From Lathyrus oleraceus (lineage: Eukaryota > Streptophyta > Magnoliopsida > Fabales > Fabaceae), in the NCBI RefSeq assembly GCF_024323335.1, contig NC_066579.1, positions 241,279,652-241,343,651 on the forward strand: a stretch of DNA of 64,000 nucleotides. Direction: 5' to 3'. This document shows positions 58,601-64,000 of this stretch, in pieces. How positions within the stretch are numbered: position 1 is the first letter of the stretch; each line of letters starts with the position of its first letter. A program made the position numbers and the translations under genes. The notes under the pieces are model-generated. The model saw only the letters and a list, made by a program, of their open reading frames with translations, had not been told where the DNA came from and made no database searches.

Positions 58601-59493
58601 TACAAGCCATGCTTCCTTTGCACAATTGAGCCAAGTGATATCATTTTGAGATGCCTTGAACATGTGGAGCATTTTGCAAAACGAATGAACCAAATTGGAG
58701 CATTGTATCAAAAGTTATGCCATTTTGAATTTCCATGTACACCTTGTGATCAAATGACCATAACTCCTCAACCAATCATCATATGGACATTAATTAGAAC
58801 TTTTTGGAAAGGGGAGACAAAGGTCTACAACTTTCATGTTCATCAAAAATCCATTTGAAACTTCTTTGATATTGACAAGTCAAGTTGAATGTGGACCAAA
58901 AACTTGCCAAATTTGGAAACTTTGAATTACAGGTCATTTTCCATTTTTAGTAACTTTTGCCATGACCTTTGAATCTTCAATATGGATGTTTAGAATGATG
59001 AATAGGCCCCATTTGAACATGATTGAGGTGTCTCAACTCATTTCCCCACCTCATAGTCCTCAGTTGACTGCACAGTTGACTTTTGGTCCTCAGATGACCT
59101 TGAGATGTCTTGATTAACTTGAGCCTCTGTCACTTGGTGAAATTGCTTCAAAATGAAACCCTAGCTCATGTAAGCTCCTTATATTAAGCATATGATCCTC
59201 ATCCCAAGGAAATACCTCATCTCTTGCACAAAGGATCTTCTTGAAGCTCTTGACCTGGTGATTGCTTGAGCTACAAACAAAAGATGTAATGACATATTTT
59301 TGTGCTTTTGGTTAGTGAATAAAACAAGAAAAGCAATGATATACAATTCAAACATGCTTGGTGATCTCAAACCACTCACAAGAGATCCCTACCCAAAGGG
59401 AAAGGGAGCCAAGATGCTCAATGATCCTTGAGGCTATGCAATGCAATGTTATGATGCCATGAGGGATCTTAGGGACAAAATTGGGGTCTTACA
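55684..59493 (-). mobile_element. N7 3' LTR, segment next to its 3' UTR
   Basis: The first five bases (ccatc) are the right duplication copy of N8. On the minus strand the LTR begins TGTAAGACCCCAATTTTG at 59493, with a TATA box at 58351-58344. No gene is recognised; the short ORFs are chance. Confidence 0.9.
58344..58351 (-). promoter_or_regulatory. N7 LTR TATA box
   Basis: TATAAATA on the minus strand, about 1.15 kb into the LTR. Confidence 0.6.
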
Positions 59494-59508
59494 GATGCCC
59501 CTATTTAA
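59494..59508 (-). other. N7 polypurine-like tract
   Basis: On the minus strand aataggggcatc lies directly before the LTR start, comparable in place and core (ggggca) to N4 and N8. Confidence 0.6.
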
Positions 59509-59861
59509 GGTCATTCTAGCCGGAGAAGTGAAGGTTAAAATCTTTGTCTCGACGAGGTAGAATGGGCTTAAATAATAACAAAGAGACAAATTTTGGTCCC
59601 TAAGAGACCTCATAATGCAAATGTATGTATGCAAAACAAACAAACTCTGTGGGGATATGTGTCCACAAAGAAGAAAAGATCATAAGGAATTTGACAATCC
59701 ATAGGAGTTATCCACTCCATGGGGAAGAGGCTCTATCGGGGACTCTTATGGGGATAGAAAAGGAGATAAATTGCGCGAGCAGGTCACAACTTGAAGCTGG
59801 GGAAAAGAGTTTCCAAAGGGAATAAATCCAATGGAAGGACCCGAGCTGACTCAAAGATGCA

Positions 59862-60044
59862 TGTATTGGGGAATATGCCAACACAGCAGAACTATCCGCA
59901 ATGGATACTTCGGATAAAAATCTGGACTCAGGCTGGGGAAAGATTTGAACAAAACATCTCTGTCGGGGAAAATGTGTGTATTGGAGAATATGCCAATACA
60001 GCGAAACTATCCGCAATGGATACTTCGGATAAAAAATCTGGACA
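59862..60044. repeat. 115-bp duplication in N7 3' UTR
   Basis: tgtattggggaatatgccaa at 59862 recurs at 59977 with the following ctatccgcaatggatacttc block. Confidence 0.85.
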
Positions 60045-60488
60045 AAAACAATCCACTAAGGGACTTTGCTGGGGATGTCTTAAAAAGACCCTCCTGGGGA
60101 AGCAGCGGGATGAGGTGTTACCGGTTACTGGGTAACAAGCTCAAAGAGACATGTGATCTGATCACAGGTATAAGGGTGAGAGAACAACAAGCTCGGGAAG
60201 AAGGAATATCTAAGACCGATATAAGGGTGAGAGATATCAATCAACCAAATAATCTGAGGAAGACCTAAAAGGTATATCTCAACTCAGGAAAATCTGACTC
60301 CACAGGGGACCAAAGTCATAATAGGGAGCAGAAGGAAGGAACACCAGGGATACCGGTTACTGGGCATATAATAGGTGACCAACCAAAGCGTGAATTGGGG
60401 AATATTCCCAAAACACTCATCATCCAAAAAGAGGGCATAACGCAAACTCAATTATGGGATGGACATTCGATTCCAAAACAGGGATACG

Positions 60489-61360
60489 AATCTTACTCAA
60501 CTGGGGAAGAACAAGAGGCTTCAACCAAAGAGTGCATGAGATATATTATCTATTACCGTCGGAACGTAGATAACATACTCGCATGGAAGATTATCCACAA
60601 CCGGTTACTGGGTTAATAAAGGATAAATCAACTGAAAGAGAAAGGCATCGGGATACCAAAACTAGGTATATAATGATGACCAATCAAGGGGAGCAACAAA
60701 CATCACTGGCAAACGGTAAATGAAAGAGGACCCGTTGGGGATAAAATTGCTTAATCAGAGAAATTATCCGAAAGAAGGAGGGAATATCAATACCGAATAT
60801 TGGATAATGATAACCGTCAAAGAGGGGATTACATCTACCGGATACTGGGTAGAAAACCACGGAAGAGTAACCGTCATCAACTAGGATGAACAACAATGGT
60901 TAACTCTGCAAAGGGGGAATAAATCTTACTCAACTGGGGAAGAACAATGGCTTCGACCGAAGAGTGCATGAGATATACTATCTATTACCGTCGGAACATA
61001 GATAGTATACTCGCATGGAAGATCATCCACAACCGGTTACTGGGTTAATAAAGGATAAATCGACCGACAGAGAGAAAGGCATCGGGATACCAAAACGAGG
61101 TATATAATGATGACCAATTCAGGAGAGAAACAATCGTTACCAATAACAACAGGGTAGACGAAAGATGACTCGCTGGGGATAAATTGCGAGCGCAAGGCAA
61201 TTATCTAGGAAAAAGAGGGAATACAACATCGAATACTGGATGAAGATAACCATCAAGGAGGGGATTACACCTACCGGTATAAGGGTAGGAAACCACAGAA
61301 GAGTAACCGCCATCAACTAGGATGAACAACAATGGTTAACTCTGCGAAGGGGAGGAAAAT
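60489..61360. repeat. 433-bp tandem duplication in N7 3' UTR
   Basis: The unit starting aatcttactcaactgggg at 60489 repeats from 60922, including the shared block attaccgtcggaac and gatgaccaat. Copies differ by scattered substitutions and small indels. Confidence 0.88.
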
Positions 61361-61537
61361 AGGGTTTACAACTACCGGTATAAGGGTAGAACACCACAAA
61401 CTCCGCTGAGGATAAGGTGAATAATTACTAATTACTGAGCAATTATTCATTTACCACAGGGAAACACCAAAGACAGTCACAAAAGGCCAATTTAGGATCA
61501 AACCAAAAAGGCAAACTGAATCGAGACTCATCCTAAT

Positions 61538-61705
61538 GAGGATATAACTCAATAGGGGAACCCATCCCAATGTATGTGTTGGGAGGAAGCGGAAACAATC
61601 GTCTTCCACGAGGATATAACTCAGTGGGGAAACCATCCCAATATATGTGTTGGGAGGATGCAGAAACAACCGTCGTCCACGAGGATATATCTCAATGGGG
61701 AATGC
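61538..61705. repeat. 72-bp tandem repeat in N7 3' UTR
   Basis: gaggatataactca recurs at 61538, 61610 and 61681 (third copy partial), with ccatcccaat and gtgttgggagga between. Confidence 0.88.
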
Positions 61706-62169
61706 GGAAGGAAAGATAAACACTTTCTGCTTAAGGGGCTGACTCTATATTGAGAGATCAGACACACACATCTGCTTGGAGAAATATATATCACCAAATA
61801 GCAGGAGACAACAAACAACGATATATGGCAAAGAATGCAACATGAATATCTGAATGTTATAATTATGCATGTATATGTGTGATTTATGTTTGATGAATGC
61901 TGACAAACAGACATATATAACACACATAGGTCCAGGAATCAACCACCCGGTACTACATCTCAAGAGAGAAAGCCAGGATCACCGGAGAATATCCAATCTG
62001 CCGGGGATCAGAGACAACAATATCTCTGCAGGGATGAATCATCAGTCTCAGCTGGGAAAAGGAGTTCAGTGCACAGGTAGAATCTGCCACATAAGCAACT
62101 CTACTGGGGATCAGAGATACCAGGAAACAACAATCTCTGCAGGGGATAACATCACCATAGATAAAATCC

Positions 62170-62530
62170 AACAACTCTATTGGGGATCTATCTGAGGGAG
62201 ATAAGGGGAATCTGGTAATCCAACACCAAGTACCAAACTCACCAAGGAAATCACACCTGCTGAGGAGAAAAAAACGCTCTTCCGTTGAAGGGGAGAGTGG
62301 TGAACATCTTAACAGATAAAATCCACTCGGGGATGAACCATCACAGATAAAATCCACCACACCAACAACTCTACTGGGGATTTATCCGAGGAAATGAAGG
62401 AATACTGGGGAGCAACCACCAAATACCGAACCTTCCAAAGAGGACACATCTGCTGAGGAGGGAAGACCACTGCTCTGCTGAAGGGAAGAGAGGTGAATAA
62501 CCTCAACAAGCACTCTGCTCGGGAGAAACC
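62170..62530. repeat. 194-bp duplication in N7 3' UTR
   Basis: aacaactctattggggat at 62170 recurs at 62364, and the following blocks (ctgctgaggag, gaaggg, gaga) stay in step at lower identity. Confidence 0.7.
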
Positions 62531-63032
62531 ATGAAAGGTTCCAGAGGAATAGGATACAGTCATGCCAGGAATAGGAACAAATGTCTTACCCTGTTGGAAA
62601 TCATGCCACCCTTGGGAGAGCACTGAGGATCCCTTAAGTATCCTTTTGTCATTGTGAATGTTCACTTTGTTTAAAAAAAATTGTGAAAAATTTGTTTATT
62701 TAAAACAATGATATTTTCTCAATTAAAACATGCAAAACATTTGTTGAATAGAAACAAATAAGAGTTCAAATAATTGGATAAAAGGCTCAAATTTATTTGA
62801 TGGAATGGTAGCCTGCAAATGGCAAGACTCCATAGATCTTTACAAATTTGAAATTGGTGATATATATTGGAAAAGGGCTACATTGAACATAATGACCATT
62901 TCTCCACCAATTCTGGATTCGATGTATTCGAAGCTTTGGTTGACGACGAATGAACAAGAATCTCTGATGGATGACAGTTGTAGAACACAGTCTTGTCAGG
63001 ATGCAGTTACTTGCCAAATCCCTAATTTTTGC

Positions 63033-63184
63033 CTAGATTGCCCTAGGATGAGGTACTCAATCTAGCGGGATGCATATATTCATTTTTTCATGCCTCTAAC
63101 TTTTGCCTGGATCGCCCTTTCGGGTTTTCAATCCACCGAGACGCTCATTTTTGCCTAAGCCGCCCTTTCGGGTTTTCAACTTAG
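63033..63184 (-). other. Post-integrase stem-loop cluster, N7
   Basis: In sense order after the stop: CTAAG/CTTAG with a CCC-GAAA-GGG tip (63184-63155), TGGAT/ATCCA with the same tip (63135-63108), and CTAGATTG/CAATCTAG (63065-63033). Each is followed by GGCAAAA. Compared with N4 and N8 the tip pair U-A is C-G here. Confidence 0.72.
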
Positions 63185-63205
63185 CGAGCCATTCTGTTTT
63201 TATTT

Positions 63206-64000
63206 TTAGACGAAGTATTTCTTGACTGCATTTGAATTCACAGGACGAGTGAAATCCTCCCCATCCATAGTTGTAAGCATCAAAGCACCGCCTGAAAAGG
63301 CTCTCTTAACAACATATGGACCTTCATAGTTTAGAGTCCACTTGCCCCTGGAATCGGGCGCGAAAGACAAAACTTTCTTGAGCACGAGGTCACCTTCTCG
63401 GAACACACGAGGCTTGACCTTCTTATCAAAAGCTTTCTTCATTCTCTGCTGATATAACTGACCATGACACATGGCAGTCAATCTCTTCTCTTCTATCAAA
63501 TTCAGCTGGTCATAGCGACTCTGAACCCATTCAGCATCAGTCAACTTGGCCTCCATTAAGACTCTCATTGATGGGATCTCCACCTCTACTGGGAGTACGG
63601 GCTCCATGCCATAAACAAGAGAGAAAGGGGTTGCCCCTGTTGAAGTGCGGACAGATGTACGATATCCATGCAAAGCAAATGGCAGCATCTCGTGCCAATC
63701 TTTGTACGTAACAACCATCTTTTGGATAATCTTCTTGATATTCTTATTAGCAGCTTCAACATCCCCATTCATCTTGGGTCTATAAGGAGAAGAATTATGG
63801 TGTGCAATCTTGAACTCACTACACAACTCTTTCATCATCTTGTTATTCAAGTTAGATCCATTATCAGTAATGATCTTATCTGGCACACCATAACAGCATA
63901 TGAGTTGATTCTTGATAAACTTCACGACCACCTGCCTGGTCACACTTGCATATGATGCCGCTTCAACCCACTTGGTGAAGTAATCAATTGCTACGAGAAT
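63206..64000 (-). CDS. N7 integrase, C-terminal part, open at window edge
   Basis: An unbroken frame runs from the window edge to the stop at 63206-63208. It reads through the integrase core: VAIDYFTKWVEA (first catalytic Asp), ITDNGSNLNN (second Asp), NGDVEAANKN (catalytic Glu, with D where N4 and N8 have A), then the C-terminal region with the GPY/F-type module (NYEGPYVVKR) and the end VKKYFV. The zinc-binding N-terminus and all of RT lie to the right. This enzyme would insert element cDNA into nuclear DNA. It is the only pol segment in the window with all three catalytic residues and no frameshift, so N7 may be, or recently have been, an autonomous element. Confidence 0.9.
   Translation of the reverse strand: MLVAIDYFTKWVEAASYASVTRQVVVKFIKNQLICCYGVPDKIITDNGSNLNNKMMKELCSEFKIAHHNSSPYRPKMNGDVEAANKNIKKIIQKMVVTYKDWHEMLPFALHGYRTSVRTSTGATPFSLVYGMEPVLPVEVEIPSMRVLMEAKLTDAEWVQSRYDQLNLIEEKRLTAMCHGQLYQQRMKKAFDKKVKPRVFREGDLVLKKVLSFAPDSRGKWTLNYEGPYVVKRAFSGGALMLTTMDGEDFTRPVNSNAVKKYFV

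Larger units (their letters stand above)
59509..63032 (-). other. N7 3' UTR, repeat-rich
   Basis: About 3.5 kb without a supported gene. It holds several independent tandem duplications (listed separately) and more than twenty copies of a ctggggA-type motif on the plus strand, many preceded by actct, resembling the PBS in antisense. Examples: 60061-60075, 61167-61180, 62096-62110, 62170-62187, 62364-62381. Confidence 0.7.
45264..64000 (-). mobile_element. N7: Ogre element, 3' part (holds N8)
   Basis: In minus orientation the window shows the integrase C-terminal two-thirds (64000-63206), a 3.7 kb 3' UTR (63205-59494), and the 3' LTR from 59493 down to 45264, split by N8. With N8 and one duplication copy removed the LTR is about 4.76 kb. 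The tip at 45264 (tgtag) has lost about 30 bp compared with the N5 LTR end, so that boundary is less certain. The remainder of the element lies to the right. Confidence 0.9.

Noticed and set aside
59625..60268. Overlapping plus-strand ORFs in the N7 3' UTR
   Set aside because: They follow tandem duplications antisense to the element and have no recognisable protein family.

Overview
The window looks like plant nuclear DNA, most likely from a large-genome legume of the pea/vetch tribe (Fabeae). I infer this from Ogre/Tat-type Ty3/gypsy retrotransposons with 4-5 kb LTRs starting TGTAAGACCC, a PBS tggcgactctgctgggga (Arg-tRNA type, as reported for Ogre), an extra ORF before gag, and tandem-repeat-rich 3' UTRs. 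The species is not determined. I found no host gene, tRNA, rRNA or CRISPR array; essentially all 64 kb is LTR retrotransposon inserted into LTR retrotransposon.

Layout (N1-N8, left to right). N1 (1-5073, +) is an Ogre-type LTR cut by the window edge and inserted in the pol of N2. N2 (5074-12078, -) is a Tat element with a 4.2 kb 5' LTR and an internally deleted gag-pro ORF, inserted in the LTR of N3. N3 (12079-32295, +) is the oldest visible layer: a decayed Ogre with 5' LTR, PBS, ORF1 and gag-pro. Its LTR also holds N4 (13779-25459, -), a complete 11.7 kb element with nearly identical LTRs, an almost open gag-pro and a collapsed pol. N3's protease is interrupted by N5 (32296-45263, +), another Ogre with 5' LTR, ORF1, gag-pro and the start of pol. 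N5 ORF1 holds N6 (37826-40013), a solo LTR with a perfect 5-bp target duplication. N5 pol is broken by N7 (45264-64000, -), an Ogre whose integrase runs off the right edge. The 3' LTR of N7 holds N8 (46222-55683, +), a complete 9.5 kb non-autonomous element.

Insertion order from nesting: N3 first; then N2, N4 and N5 into N3; N1 into N2; N6 and N7 into N5; N8 into N7. Decay agrees: N3 has many in-frame stops, the N8 LTRs differ at roughly 1-1.5% of sites by eye, and the N4 LTRs at only a few sites. N4 and N8 carry different LTRs and opposite orientations but share an RNase H frameshift and an RNase H-integrase deletion junction, suggesting one non-autonomous lineage mobilised in trans.

The most interesting signals are RNA-level structures conserved between divergent elements: (1) a hairpin framed by CTACG/CGTAG in the LTR, present three times in N2; (2) a 6-bp-stem, 4-nt-loop hairpin plus a GGTG..CACC hairpin near the LTR 3' end, with compensatory stem changes; (3) a run of three or four stem-loops just after the integrase stop, several with CCY-GAAA-RGG tips; and (4) PBS-complementary motifs in the 3' UTRs. 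All were found by eye and need alignment and covariation testing.
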